This document shows positions 35,834-45,229 of a stretch of 64,000 nt of DNA, in pieces (within the stretch, counting starts at the first letter, position 1; every line of letters starts with the position of its first letter). Under the pieces are notes generated by a model, which was given only the letters and a program-made list of their open reading frames with translations, searched no databases and was not told the DNA's origin. Origin of the DNA: Castellaniella sp041675725. GTDB lineage: Bacteria > Pseudomonadota > Gammaproteobacteria > Burkholderiales > Burkholderiaceae_B. Made by a program: the position numbers and the translations under genes. Location: the NCBI RefSeq assembly GCF_041675725.1, contig NZ_JBAYTI010000004.1, forward strand, positions 12,836 through 76,835. The letters run 5' to 3'.

Positions 35834-36751
35834 TCAGGACGAGCGGCCTATGATGAAATCAGATAATTCGTGCAAACGCCGTGCGGACGGGCCCAGCGGC
35901 AACAGTGCCGTCTTGGCCTGTTCGTGCAGACTGGCCAGCAGATCGCGGGAATCGTCCAGCCCGAGCGTGGAGACATAGGTGGGCTTGTCGTGGGCCGCGT
36001 CCTTGCCCGGCGTCTTGCCCAGCGTACCGGCGTCGCCCGTCACGTCGAGGATATCATCGACGACCTGAAAGGCCAGCCCCATCGCCAGGGCATAGGCTTC
36101 GAGCCCAGTTCGCACGGTCGAGCTGGCCCCCGCCACCACGCCCCCCAACAACACACTGGCCTCGAGCAAAGCACCCGTCTTCATCCGATGCATCTGCTGC
36201 AGTGCTGCCATCGACATGGTACGCCCGGCATGCGCGCAATCGACCGCCTGCCCACCCACCATGCCGTCGCTGCCGGCTGCCCGCGCCAGCAGCTGCACCG
36301 CCTGCACCACCAGCGCCGGCGCGATCGGCATTTGGGCCAGGCAATCAAAGGCCAGTGGCTGCAAGGCGTCGCCCGCCAGCATGGCCAGGGCCTCGCCGTA
36401 GCGCCGATGCACTGTTGGCTGCCCACGGCGCAGATCGTCGTCATCCATACAGGGCAGATCATCGTGCACCAGTGAATAGGCATGAACGAGTTCGACCGCG
36501 GCTGCGGCGTTGTCGAGCGCGACATCGAGGACATCGGGCGGCCCGCCGGCCGAACGGCTGGCCTCGCCCGCGGCCATGACCAGCGCAGCGCGCACCCGCT
36601 TGCCCGGCCCCAGCACGGCGTACCGCATGGCCGCGTGCAGATGCGCCGGATCGGAATCGCCCGGATCGGGCAGCAGCTCGTCCAGCACGGACGTGGTACG
36701 CTCGACCGTGGCGCGCAGCCAGTCTTCGAATTCAGGCAGGGCCGACGTCAT
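35834..36751 (-). CDS. ispA: Polyprenyl (farnesyl/geranyl) diphosphate synthase
   Basis: A 305-residue short-chain prenyltransferase. Both aspartate-rich motifs are present: DDLPCMDDDDLRRG and FQVVDDILDVTGD. GPGKRVRAALVMAAGE is the first conserved block. The ATG at 36751 gives the family N-terminus; a longer in-frame reading upstream has no similarity. The xseB gene that often precedes ispA is not here. It diverges from the Rieske oxygenase across 139 bases with no convincing promoter. Confidence 0.94.
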   Translation of the reverse strand: MTSALPEFEDWLRATVERTTSVLDELLPDPGDSDPAHLHAAMRYAVLGPGKRVRAALVMAAGEASRSAGGPPDVLDVALDNAAAAVELVHAYSLVHDDLPCMDDDDLRRGQPTVHRRYGEALAMLAGDALQPLAFDCLAQMPIAPALVVQAVQLLARAAGSDGMVGGQAVDCAHAGRTMSMAALQQMHRMKTGALLEASVLLGGVVAGASSTVRTGLEAYALAMGLAFQVVDDILDVTGDAGTLGKTPGKDAAHDKPTYVSTLGLDDSRDLLASLHEQAKTALLPLGPSARRLHELSDFIIGRSS

Positions 36752-36890
36752 GCCGCACAGGCCCCCTGGAGCGGGCCGGGCCAGCGCGGCTGGCAGTTGT
36801 CGGCCCGCCATGGCAGCTGGCAGCACGCATACGGAAAAACTTTGAACATGAGTATCATTTGTGCATCCCAGTCTGGATTGTACGAGAACC

Positions 36891-38021
36891 ATGAGCACGC
36901 ACGAAACTCCCACCCACCCAACCCCGAGGGGCCCCTTATCCGTCGATCATTACTTCGACCCGGGCATCCTCGAAATCGAGCGTCAAAAGATCTTTTCCCG
37001 CAGCGCGAGCTACGTCGGACACGAGAAAATGGTCCCGGCCTCGGGCGACTGGCGCACGCTGGTCCATGAAGGGGGTGGCCGCATGCTGCTGCGCGACGGC
37101 CAAACCGTTCGCCTGTTGTCGAACGTCTGCCGCCACCGGCAGGCGCTCATGCTGGGCAGCCAGGACGGCCAAGTGCCTGATTGCGCTTCGGGCAACCTGT
37201 GCAGCACCGGCGGGCGCATCCTGTGCCCGGTGCACCACTGGAGCTACGACACCCGGGGCCGCCTGCTGAATGCGCCGCTGTTTCCGCGCACACCCGACGC
37301 GGCCCTCGAGTCGTGGCCGTTGTTCGACTGCCACGGCCTGCTGTTCGAGGGGGCCCGGGATCCCTCTGACGACTTGGGCCACCTGTTCACGCGCCCGGAA
37401 TTCGATTTTTCGGGCTACGCATTGCATCACGTCGAAGTGCACCCATGCCGGTACAACTGGAAGACCTTCATCGAGGTCTACCTGGAAGACTATCATGTCG
37501 GCCCATTCCATCCGGGCCTGGGCCAGTTCGTCAGTTGCGATGACCTCGAGTGGGAATTCGGCGACTTCTTCAGCCTGCAGAAGGTGGGCATCCACCAGGC
37601 GCTGGGCCAACCCGGCAGCGATGTCTACCAGGCATGGCACACGCAGCTGCTGGCATACGCATCAGGCCAGGTACCCCACTTTGGCGCGCTCTGGGTGACG
37701 TATTTCCCGACCCACATGATCGAGGTTTATCCTTATTGCCTGGTGCTGTCCACCCTGTACCCCCAGGGCCCGCAGGATACGGTGAACGTCATCGAATTCT
37801 ATTACCCCGAGGAGATCATCGCTTTCGAGCCCGAGTTCATCGAGGCGCAGCAGGCAGCCTACATGGAAACGGCCATCGAAGACGACGAGATCGCCGAGCG
37901 CATGGATGCCGGGCGGCGGGCGCTGATGCGGCGCGGCACCACGGAAAGCGGGCCCTACCAGCGGCCCCTGGAAGATGGCATGGACCACTTCCACGCCTGG
38001 TACCGGCGCATGATGGCCTGA
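36891..38021 (+). CDS. Rieske non-heme iron oxygenase, alpha subunit type
   Basis: A 376-residue ring-hydroxylating-type oxygenase. The Rieske cluster ligands are CRH near residue 80 and CPVHH near 112, separated by 29 residues instead of the usual 15-17. The extra loop contains two more cysteines. The mononuclear iron region NWKTFIEVYLEDYHVGPFHP carries the two histidines of the facial triad. No beta subunit, ferredoxin or reductase gene is nearby, so its electron donor must be encoded elsewhere. The substrate is unknown. It is the only gene rightward between ispA and sseA. Confidence 0.88.
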   Translation: MSTHETPTHPTPRGPLSVDHYFDPGILEIERQKIFSRSASYVGHEKMVPASGDWRTLVHEGGGRMLLRDGQTVRLLSNVCRHRQALMLGSQDGQVPDCASGNLCSTGGRILCPVHHWSYDTRGRLLNAPLFPRTPDAALESWPLFDCHGLLFEGARDPSDDLGHLFTRPEFDFSGYALHHVEVHPCRYNWKTFIEVYLEDYHVGPFHPGLGQFVSCDDLEWEFGDFFSLQKVGIHQALGQPGSDVYQAWHTQLLAYASGQVPHFGALWVTYFPTHMIEVYPYCLVLSTLYPQGPQDTVNVIEFYYPEEIIAFEPEFIEAQQAAYMETAIEDDEIAERMDAGRRALMRRGTTESGPYQRPLEDGMDHFHAWYRRMMA

Positions 38022-38047
38022 GGCCAGCGCCCCTGCAGGGCCTCAGG
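38017..38047. terminator. Hairpin spanning both convergent stop codons
   Basis: CCTGAGGCC (38017-38025) pairs perfectly with GGCCTCAGG (38039-38047) around a 13-base loop. The left arm contains the TGA of the Rieske oxygenase, and the right arm contains the sseA stop on the other strand. There is no T-run, so it may stabilise 3' ends or aid termination rather than act as a classical terminator. Confidence 0.45.
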
Positions 38048-38909
38048 CCCCAGTGGCCACCGGGTGGCCAGGTCTGCTGCACCATTCGCTCCAGGAGCCC
38101 GGATACAGCGACGAGCCCGGCAAGCCGGCCAGCTCCATGGCAAACAGGTTATGACAGGCCGTGATCCCCGAGCCGCATTGGTGCACGATGCCCTGCTTCA
38201 GGCGTTCACCCAATAGATCCTGAAACTCGGCCCGCAGGCGATCGGGCGACTTGAACCGGCCGTGCTCGTCGAGATTCTGCCCAAAGGGCCGATTCAAAGC
38301 GCCCGGGATATGACCGGCCACGGGATCCAATGGTTCTACCTGCCCCGCAAAGCGCTCGGGGGTACGCGCATCGAGCACGGTAAAACGGGGTTGCGCCAGG
38401 TTGGCCAGGACGGCGGCGGCATCCACCACGGGCATGGCTGGCTGTGCAGCCAGACGCAGGCCCTGCATCGCCTGGGCTTCGCTGACCGAAGGGTTGCGCG
38501 TGCCGGTTTCAACCGCACCGCCAGCCGCCAGCCAGGCGGCCCAACCCCCATCGAGCACCGCAGCCGATTCGTGGCCAAGCCAGCGCAGCATCCACCATAA
38601 ACGCGTTGCCATCGCGCCATTACCGGCGTCATAGACCACGACTTGCGCGCGAGCGGACAGACCCTGCGCGCGCATGAGCGAGGCAAAATCGGCACGATCG
38701 GGCAGGGGATGGCGCCCATTGTGACCGGACCGCGGCGCGCTGAGCTGGGTCTCGCAATCCAGGAACAGCGCACCGGGAATGTGGCCGGTTTCGTAGGCCC
38801 GGCGCCCGGCCTGGAGATCCCCGAGATCGTGCCGAACGTCAAACACCAGGCATCCTGGGCGGGCCAGCCGTTCATGCAAGTCGGACGCCTGGATCAACAA
38901 GGTATTCAT
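38043..38909 (-). CDS. sseA: 3-mercaptopyruvate sulfurtransferase (rhodanese family)
   Basis: A 288-residue protein with two rhodanese domains. The active-site loop HQCGSGITACHNL carries the catalytic cysteine, and CGSGITA indicates 3-mercaptopyruvate as sulfur donor rather than thiosulfate (CRKGVTA). Other family blocks are LVFDVRHDLGDLQAG and VVVYDAGNGAMATRLWWML. It is coupled by an ATGA overlap to the EamA permease downstream on the same strand. Confidence 0.93.
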   Translation of the reverse strand: MNTLLIQASDLHERLARPGCLVFDVRHDLGDLQAGRRAYETGHIPGALFLDCETQLSAPRSGHNGRHPLPDRADFASLMRAQGLSARAQVVVYDAGNGAMATRLWWMLRWLGHESAAVLDGGWAAWLAAGGAVETGTRNPSVSEAQAMQGLRLAAQPAMPVVDAAAVLANLAQPRFTVLDARTPERFAGQVEPLDPVAGHIPGALNRPFGQNLDEHGRFKSPDRLRAEFQDLLGERLKQGIVHQCGSGITACHNLFAMELAGLPGSSLYPGSWSEWCSRPGHPVATGA

Positions 38910-39817
38910 GGTGCATCTGCCTCCTGCGGGCGGGCGCCCGCCGCTGAATGTTCACTGATACCACGCAAGATACGCGCCTCGGCATGGGTGCGCCACACGG
39001 ACAGCATACCCGAGGCGATGATCAGCGCCATGCCGGCCCATGCGAGCGGTGCTGGCCGGTCGCCCCAGAAAACCACACCGATCAGGGCGGCAAAGATGAT
39101 GGTCGTGTACTGCAGCGCCGCCGTCAAGAGGGTGGAACCGAGGCCAAAAGCCCGCGTCATCGCCAACTGCCCCACGAGCCCCGCCACCCCCAGGCCGATC
39201 AACGCCAGCACGGTCAGGGGCGTACGGGTGTGCCAGCCATTGATCGCGATGCCCGCCAAGCCGCTGAGGCTCGCGCCCATGGAAAAAATCAGCACAGTGC
39301 GCCATTCGGGTTCGCCGATACGGCCCAATTGGCGAATCTGCATCATCGCCACGGCCGACAAGGCGCCGGCAGCGAGCCCCAGCAGGGCCGCCAGCCATTG
39401 ATCGTGCTCGATGCTGGGCCGCAACACGCCCAACACCCCGAGAAAGCCGGCCAGAACCGCCATGACGCGCACGGGATCCCGCTGCGCACCACCGAAGAAC
39501 AGCATCCAGCCGCCAATGAACAGCGGGGCGGTGTAGTTCAGGCTGATCGCCGTGGGCAGCGCCAGGTGCGACAATGCGTAAAAACCCAGCCACATGGACA
39601 GGATGCCGCTCAGGTTGCGCCAGATATGAAAGCGCCAGCTGACAGGGCGCAGCCGCCTGCGGGTGGAACGGGCCCAGAAGAACAACAGCAGCACCGAAGG
39701 CAACCCGCGAAACAGCACGATTTCGGGCAGGCTGGCGGTGCCATCGGCAGCCACCTTGATCAGGGCCCCCATCATGGCGAACATGGCGCACGCCAGCAAC
39801 ATCCATAAAGACTGCAT
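38906..39817 (-). CDS. EamA/RhaT-family (DMT) permease
   Basis: A 303-residue membrane protein with about ten hydrophobic segments in two EamA repeats (for example LWMLLACAMFAMMGALIKV and LIGVVFWGDRPAPLAWAGMA). DMT permeases export amino acids or other metabolites; the substrate is not deducible. I chose the ATG at 39817 because an earlier ATG lacks a ribosome site. Its stop overlaps the sseA ATG, so sseA is translated after it. TATAGT on the minus strand at 39857-39862 is a possible -10. Confidence 0.88.
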   Translation of the reverse strand: MQSLWMLLACAMFAMMGALIKVAADGTASLPEIVLFRGLPSVLLLFFWARSTRRRLRPVSWRFHIWRNLSGILSMWLGFYALSHLALPTAISLNYTAPLFIGGWMLFFGGAQRDPVRVMAVLAGFLGVLGVLRPSIEHDQWLAALLGLAAGALSAVAMMQIRQLGRIGEPEWRTVLIFSMGASLSGLAGIAINGWHTRTPLTVLALIGLGVAGLVGQLAMTRAFGLGSTLLTAALQYTTIIFAALIGVVFWGDRPAPLAWAGMALIIASGMLSVWRTHAEARILRGISEHSAAGARPQEADAP

Positions 39818-39940
39818 GCTTCTTACCACGTTCGGGCTACCGTTTGGAAATTCGATACTATACACTTTCGTAAAACTCGGGACGATCGCACGCGTACCCC
39901 GGCAACCTGGGCTTCAGCCCCGCCACCACACCCCATTTTC

Positions 39941-40819
39941 ATGAAACGTATCTTTTTGTTCCTGGCGACCAACCTGGCCGTTCTGGTCGTGCTCAACATC
40001 ACGATGACCGTGCTGGGCATCGGTCCGTACCTCACGGCCAATGGCATCGACCCGGGCGCCTTGCTGATCTTTGCCGCAATCATCGGTTTTGCAGGCTCAT
40101 TCATATCCCTGTTCCTCAGCAAATGGATGGCCAAGACCAGCACGGGCGCTCGCGTCATCGACCCGCAGGCGCCCCGCAGCCGGCGCGAAGCCTGGCTGGT
40201 CGAAACGGTGCACCAGCTGGCAGACCGCGCCGGCGTGGGCCGCCCCGAGGTCGCCATCTACGACGGCGCCCCCAACGCATTTGCGACGGGCGCTTTCCGC
40301 AACGATTCCCTGGTGGCCGTATCCACCGGCCTGCTGACATCGATGACCGAAGAAGAAGTCACCGCCGTCCTGGGCCATGAAGTCGCCCATATCGCCAATG
40401 GCGACATGGTCACGTTGACGCTGATCCAGGGCGTGGTGAACACCTTCGTGATTTTTCTTTCCCGGCTGGTCGGATACTTCATCGACCGCGTGATCATGCG
40501 CAACGACCGTGACGTCGGCGCAGGCTACTACCTGAGCGTCATCGTATGCGAGATCTTCTTCGGGCTCATCGCTTCCATCATCGTCGCCTGGTTCTCCCGG
40601 CAACGTGAATTTCGTGCCGACGCGGGCTCCGCCAGCCTGCTGGGCTCGCGCGAGCCCATGATCAGGGCGCTGGCGCGCCTGGGCGGGCTCGAAGCAGGCG
40701 AACTGCCCAAGGCCCTGGCTGCGTCGGGCATCGCCGGGGCTGCGATCGGGGCCCTGTTCGCCTCGCATCCCCCCATCGAAAAACGCATCGAAGCCCTGCG
40801 GCAGTTGCGCAGCCGCTGA
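39941..40819 (+). CDS. htpX: Membrane protease HtpX
   Basis: A 292-residue zinc metalloprotease of the inner membrane that degrades misfolded membrane proteins. Two N-terminal membrane helices (IFLFLATNLAVLVVLNI and the next) precede the catalytic HEVAHIANGDMVTL motif. A further helix pair and REFRADAGSASL, with the third zinc ligand, follow. The family is often heat- or envelope-stress-induced. Five bases separate it from the Na/Pi cotransporter gene. Confidence 0.95.
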   Translation: MKRIFLFLATNLAVLVVLNITMTVLGIGPYLTANGIDPGALLIFAAIIGFAGSFISLFLSKWMAKTSTGARVIDPQAPRSRREAWLVETVHQLADRAGVGRPEVAIYDGAPNAFATGAFRNDSLVAVSTGLLTSMTEEEVTAVLGHEVAHIANGDMVTLTLIQGVVNTFVIFLSRLVGYFIDRVIMRNDRDVGAGYYLSVIVCEIFFGLIASIIVAWFSRQREFRADAGSASLLGSREPMIRALARLGGLEAGELPKALAASGIAGAAIGALFASHPPIEKRIEALRQLRSR

Positions 40820-40824
40820 ACGCG

Positions 40825-42486
40825 ATGCGGGAGCTGCAAGTCCTCGTCTCATTTGGCGGCTACATCGCCCTGCTGCTCTGGGGCGTCTACATGGTGCAGA
40901 CCGGGGTGCAGCGCGCATTCGGCAAGCGGCTGGGCCTGTGGATGGGGCGGGCCATGGGCTCGCTGTCGCGTGCATTCAGCACCGGCCTGCTCATTACGGC
41001 TGCCATCCAGAGCAGCACCGCCACGGGCTTGATGATCGCAGGCTTTGCGATGGATGGCCTGGTGCCGCTGGTGCCCGGTCTCGCGGCCATGCTGGGTGCC
41101 AATGTGGGGACCACGCTGATCGTGCAGGCCCTGGCGTTCAACCCCACCGCCATCGCGCCCGGCCTGGTGCTGCTCGGGGTCTGGATGTTCCGCCATTACG
41201 CGCCGGGTCGAACACGCGACCTGAGCCGCGCGATCATCGGCCTGGGCCTGCTGCTGCTGGCCCTGCACGAACTGGTCGGCATGTTCGAACCGCTCAAGAA
41301 TGCCCCCATGTTGGGCGATGCCCTGAGAATGCTGGTCGACACCCCGCTGGTTGCCCTGGCTGCCGCCACCCTGCTGACCTGGGCCTCGCATTCCAGCGTC
41401 GCCGTCGTCGTGCTCATCATGTCGCTCGCCCACCATGGGCTGGTACCACCTGAATTGGCCTATGCCCTTGTCTTGGGCGCCAACCTGGGCACGGCCATCA
41501 ATCCCGTGACCGAAAGCGGCTACAGCGGCAACCCCGCGTCACGCCGCCTGCCCGTCGGCAACCTGGGCACGCGCGTGGCGGGCTGCGCGGTCGCCATGGC
41601 CCTGTGGCCATGGGCGGCATCGATCATGCATCTGCTGGGGGCCAGCGATCCAGCCCATGCCGTCGCCAACCTGCATCTGGCCTTCAACCTCGTGGTCGCG
41701 CTCGCCTTCATGCCGATGCTGGCCCCCTACGCCCGGCTGCTCGAGCACCTGCTGCCGCAAAAAGCCGCGGGTATCGACCGGGCCCGACCGCTCTACCTGG
41801 CCGAGCCATCGCGCGAGGTACCCGCCATCGCACTGGGCCAGGCCACCCGCGAGGCCCTGCGTCTGACCGACCTGCTGCACGAATCGTTGCAGTTGACCCG
41901 CAACGCGTTACTGGCCGGCGACACATCGGCCATCGGCAGGGCCCGCGACATCAATACCAGCATCGCGCGCCTCGACCAGACCATCACGACGTTTCTTGCC
42001 ACACTCGACCAGGAAAACCTCAGTTCGGAAGATGAAAGCAACCTCAAATCGGTACTGACGTTTTCCATGAATATGGCGCACGCGGCCAGCTTCTCGGGCA
42101 TGGGGCTGCTGGCCCATGCCAGCCGCCTGAGCAAGAAAAACTGGGCCCTGGACCCCGATCAGCGCCACGAGCTGGCCGAAGTGATGGACCGTCTGCTGAA
42201 CAACCTGAGCCAGGCCGGCGCCCTGTTCCTTTCAGGCGACCGGATTTCTGCCCGCCACCTCGCGTACGAAAAAGAATACTTTCGCGAACTCGAGGCCCGC
42301 GCGGCCGAACGCCACCTCGAACGCATCAAAACCGGCCGCATCGATGCCGCCGACATTGGCGCCTTCTACCTGGAAGTGCTGCGCGACGCGGGGGGTGTCA
42401 ACGCGTACCTGGTCAATGGGGCCGCCTACCCGGTGTTGTCGCGCCACGGCGAGCTACTGCCCAACCGGTTGCGTGAGATCGACTGA
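40825..42486 (+). CDS. Na/Pi cotransporter family protein with PhoU-like tail
   Basis: A 553-residue protein with about eight to nine membrane helices in two inverted Na/Pi-cotransporter repeats. The QSSTATGLMI and SHSSVAVVVLIMS motifs and two glycine-asparagine segments (GANVGTT, GANLGTAINP) are typical. From about residue 330 a cytoplasmic helical domain resembles PhoU. It likely imports phosphate coupled to sodium; direction and specificity are inferred from the family. Confidence 0.9.
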   Translation: MRELQVLVSFGGYIALLLWGVYMVQTGVQRAFGKRLGLWMGRAMGSLSRAFSTGLLITAAIQSSTATGLMIAGFAMDGLVPLVPGLAAMLGANVGTTLIVQALAFNPTAIAPGLVLLGVWMFRHYAPGRTRDLSRAIIGLGLLLLALHELVGMFEPLKNAPMLGDALRMLVDTPLVALAAATLLTWASHSSVAVVVLIMSLAHHGLVPPELAYALVLGANLGTAINPVTESGYSGNPASRRLPVGNLGTRVAGCAVAMALWPWAASIMHLLGASDPAHAVANLHLAFNLVVALAFMPMLAPYARLLEHLLPQKAAGIDRARPLYLAEPSREVPAIALGQATREALRLTDLLHESLQLTRNALLAGDTSAIGRARDINTSIARLDQTITTFLATLDQENLSSEDESNLKSVLTFSMNMAHAASFSGMGLLAHASRLSKKNWALDPDQRHELAEVMDRLLNNLSQAGALFLSGDRISARHLAYEKEYFRELEARAAERHLERIKTGRIDAADIGAFYLEVLRDAGGVNAYLVNGAAYPVLSRHGELLPNRLREID

Positions 42487-42505
42487 CACCGCGGGCCCGA
42501 CGGGC

Positions 42506-45229
42506 TCAGTGCGCCTCGCTCCAGTTGGCGCCCACGCCCACGTCGGCCACCAGCGGCACGGCCAGCGTCGCGACGGACGACATGATCACCGGCACCCGTT
42601 CACGCAACAGGGGCACGTCATCGGCGACGGCATCGAACACCAGTTCGTCGTGCACCTGCATGACCATCAGGCTGCGCAAGCCTTCGGTGTCGAGCCAATC
42701 CTGCACGGCCACCATGGCCATCTTGATGAGATCGGCCGCCGTCCCCTGCACGGGCGCATTGATGGCGGCCCGTTCCGCGGCGGCCGCCCGCGCGCCCTTG
42801 GCCGAAAGCAGTTCGGGGAAGTGCAGGCGCCGGCCAAAAACGGTTTCCACCCGCCCCCGCTCATGGGCCTGGCGGCGGATGCGGTCCATATAGGCCGCCA
42901 CGCCCGGGTAGCGCATGAAATAACGATCGATGTACGCTCGGGCAGCCGACCGCGTGATGCCCAGGTTGTTGGCCAAGCCGAACTCGCCCATGCCGTAAAT
43001 CAGGCCGAAATTGATGGCCTTGGCTGCCCGTCTGTGCTCGGCATCGACGGCATCGAGCGCCAGCCCGAACACCTCGGCCGCCGTGGCCCTGTGGATGTCC
43101 AGCCCTTGCTCGAACGCCTTGCAGAGATTTTCGTCGCCCGACAGGTGCGCCATGACGCGCAGCTCGACCTGGGAGTAATCCGCCGATACGATGCAACCGC
43201 CCTGGCTGGCTACGAATGCGGCCCGCACGCGGCGGCCTTCGGGCGTGCGCACGGGGATATTCTGCAGGTTGGGGTCGGACGAAGCCAACCGCCCCGTCAC
43301 CACCGCGGCCTGAGCATACCGGGTGTGCACCCGGCCCGTGCGCGCATCGACCATGCGCGGCAGCTTGTCGGTATACGTGGACTTCAGCTTGGCCAGGCCC
43401 CGGTATTCGAGCAACAACTTGGGTAGAGGATACCGGCCCGCCAATTGCGTAAGCACTTCTTCGTCGGTCGAAGGCGCGCCGCTGGCTGTTTTCCGTACCA
43501 CGGGAATCTGCATCCGCTCGAACAGGATCTCACCCAGCTGCTTGGGCGAGTTGAGATTGAACGGCTGGCCCGCCAGCGCATGCGCCTGTGTCTCCAGCGC
43601 CAGCAGCTGCTGGCCCAGTTCGCGGCTCTGCGCGGCGAGCTCGTCGCCATCGATGGCCACGCCGTTGCGTTCGATGCGGGCCAGGACTTCGGATGTCTGC
43701 AGCTCGAGCGCATAGATACGTGACAGCCCGGCGTCTTCGGCCACCTGAGGGTACAGGGCCCGGTGCAGTCGCAAGGTGAAATCGGCGTCTTCGGCGGCGT
43801 ACGGACCCGCCAGTTCCAGGGCGACTTCGTCGAACCCGATCTGGCGCGCGCCCTTGCCGCACAGGTCTTCGTAGCTGGTACCGGCCTGCCCGAGCCACTG
43901 GATGGAAAGATCCTGCAAATTGACCCGCCGGTTGGACTGCAGCACGTACGCCTGCAACATCGTGTCATGCTGAATCCCGCGTAAATCGAGCCCCGCGTTG
44001 GCGAACACGTGGGTATCGTACTTGGCATTGTGCAGCACCTTGGCGGCACCTGCGTCTTCGAGCCACGGGCGCAGCTGCTCGAGCACCCAGGCGGTGTCCA
44101 GCTGCTGGGCGACGCCGGGCCCCCGATGCGCCAGGGGCACATAGGCCGCGACACCCGGTGCGGTGGCCACCGAAAACCCCACGAGGCGAGCCGCCATGGG
44201 ATCCAGGCTCGTGGTCTCGGTGTCTAGCGCAACCAGCGCCGCAGCGCGCAGCTTTTCCATCCAGGCCAGAAAATGTTCGCGATCCAGCACGAGCTCGTAG
44301 TGCACCCCATCCGGCGCCTCGGCCGTCTCTGCTTCGACCCGCCCATCCTGCTTGGGAATACGGGTGGGATCCCCGGTTTCCTCGCGCAGCCAGGACCGAA
44401 AGCCGTACTCTTCATAGAGGCGCACGAGTGTATCCCGGTCGGGCGCGCGCAGCTGCAGGGCCTGTGGCGCATGCTCGGGCGCCAGGGCGCAATCAAGGCG
44501 TACCGTCAGCAACTGACGGGTCAATGGAAACTGGCCCTGTGCGGCGCGCAGATTTTGCCCTGCGACCCCCTTGATCTCGTCTGCGTGGGCGAGCAGCGCA
44601 TCGAGGCTGCCATAGGTACCCAGCCATCGGGCGGCCGTTTTGGGCCCGACCTTGTCGACGCCGGGGATATTGTCGACCGCATCGCCAGTGAGCATGAGAT
44701 AATCGACGATGCGCTCCGGTGGTACGCCAAAACGCTGAACAACCCCGTCCTTGTCCTGGTGTTCGCCAGTCATGGTATTCACCAGCTCGACCTGGTCATT
44801 CACCAGTTGCGCCAGATCCTTGTCGCCCGTCGAGATAATGGTATAAAACCCATTTTCGCGGGCCTGACGCGCCAGGGTGCCAATGACGTCATCGGCTTCG
44901 ACGCCGTCTTGCACGATCACCGTCCAGCCCATGGCGGCCGCAGCCTGGTGAATGGCCGCCAGCTGGAGCCGCAGGTCGTCGGGCATGGACGGCCGCTGGG
45001 CCTTGTAATCGGGGTATAGTTCGTCTCGAAACGACCCGCCTGCCGCATCGAACACGCAGGCGCCATGGGTGGCAACCCCATCGTAGTCGTGCTGCAGGCG
45101 ACGCAGCATGGACATGACCCCATACAGGGCACCCGTCGGTTCGCCCCGGGCATTGCGCAGATCGGGCATGGCATGATAAGCGCGGTACAGGTAACTGGAC
45201 CCATCCACGAGCAGCAGAGTTTTTTTCAT
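42506..45229 (-). CDS. polA: DNA polymerase I
   Basis: A 907-residue repair and lagging-strand polymerase with all three domains. The 5'-3' exonuclease domain begins MKKTLLLVDGSSYLYRAYHA. The 3'-5' proofreading domain keeps its metal ligands (ALDTETTSLDPM, then NAKYDTHVF and YAAEDADFTLRLH). The polymerase domain has DYSQVELRVMAHLSGDENL and QVHDELVFDAV. The ATG lies at 45229 and overlaps the start codon of the divergent LOG gene by two bases. The stop lies 19 bases from the convergent Na/Pi gene. Confidence 0.97.
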   Translation of the reverse strand: MKKTLLLVDGSSYLYRAYHAMPDLRNARGEPTGALYGVMSMLRRLQHDYDGVATHGACVFDAAGGSFRDELYPDYKAQRPSMPDDLRLQLAAIHQAAAAMGWTVIVQDGVEADDVIGTLARQARENGFYTIISTGDKDLAQLVNDQVELVNTMTGEHQDKDGVVQRFGVPPERIVDYLMLTGDAVDNIPGVDKVGPKTAARWLGTYGSLDALLAHADEIKGVAGQNLRAAQGQFPLTRQLLTVRLDCALAPEHAPQALQLRAPDRDTLVRLYEEYGFRSWLREETGDPTRIPKQDGRVEAETAEAPDGVHYELVLDREHFLAWMEKLRAAALVALDTETTSLDPMAARLVGFSVATAPGVAAYVPLAHRGPGVAQQLDTAWVLEQLRPWLEDAGAAKVLHNAKYDTHVFANAGLDLRGIQHDTMLQAYVLQSNRRVNLQDLSIQWLGQAGTSYEDLCGKGARQIGFDEVALELAGPYAAEDADFTLRLHRALYPQVAEDAGLSRIYALELQTSEVLARIERNGVAIDGDELAAQSRELGQQLLALETQAHALAGQPFNLNSPKQLGEILFERMQIPVVRKTASGAPSTDEEVLTQLAGRYPLPKLLLEYRGLAKLKSTYTDKLPRMVDARTGRVHTRYAQAAVVTGRLASSDPNLQNIPVRTPEGRRVRAAFVASQGGCIVSADYSQVELRVMAHLSGDENLCKAFEQGLDIHRATAAEVFGLALDAVDAEHRRAAKAINFGLIYGMGEFGLANNLGITRSAARAYIDRYFMRYPGVAAYMDRIRRQAHERGRVETVFGRRLHFPELLSAKGARAAAAERAAINAPVQGTAADLIKMAMVAVQDWLDTEGLRSLMVMQVHDELVFDAVADDVPLLRERVPVIMSSVATLAVPLVADVGVGANWSEAH

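Noticed and set aside
36752..36890. Possible xseB or other small gene between ispA and the Rieske oxygenase
   Set aside because: Only 139 bases remain and no frame shows a start, ribosome site and family similarity.
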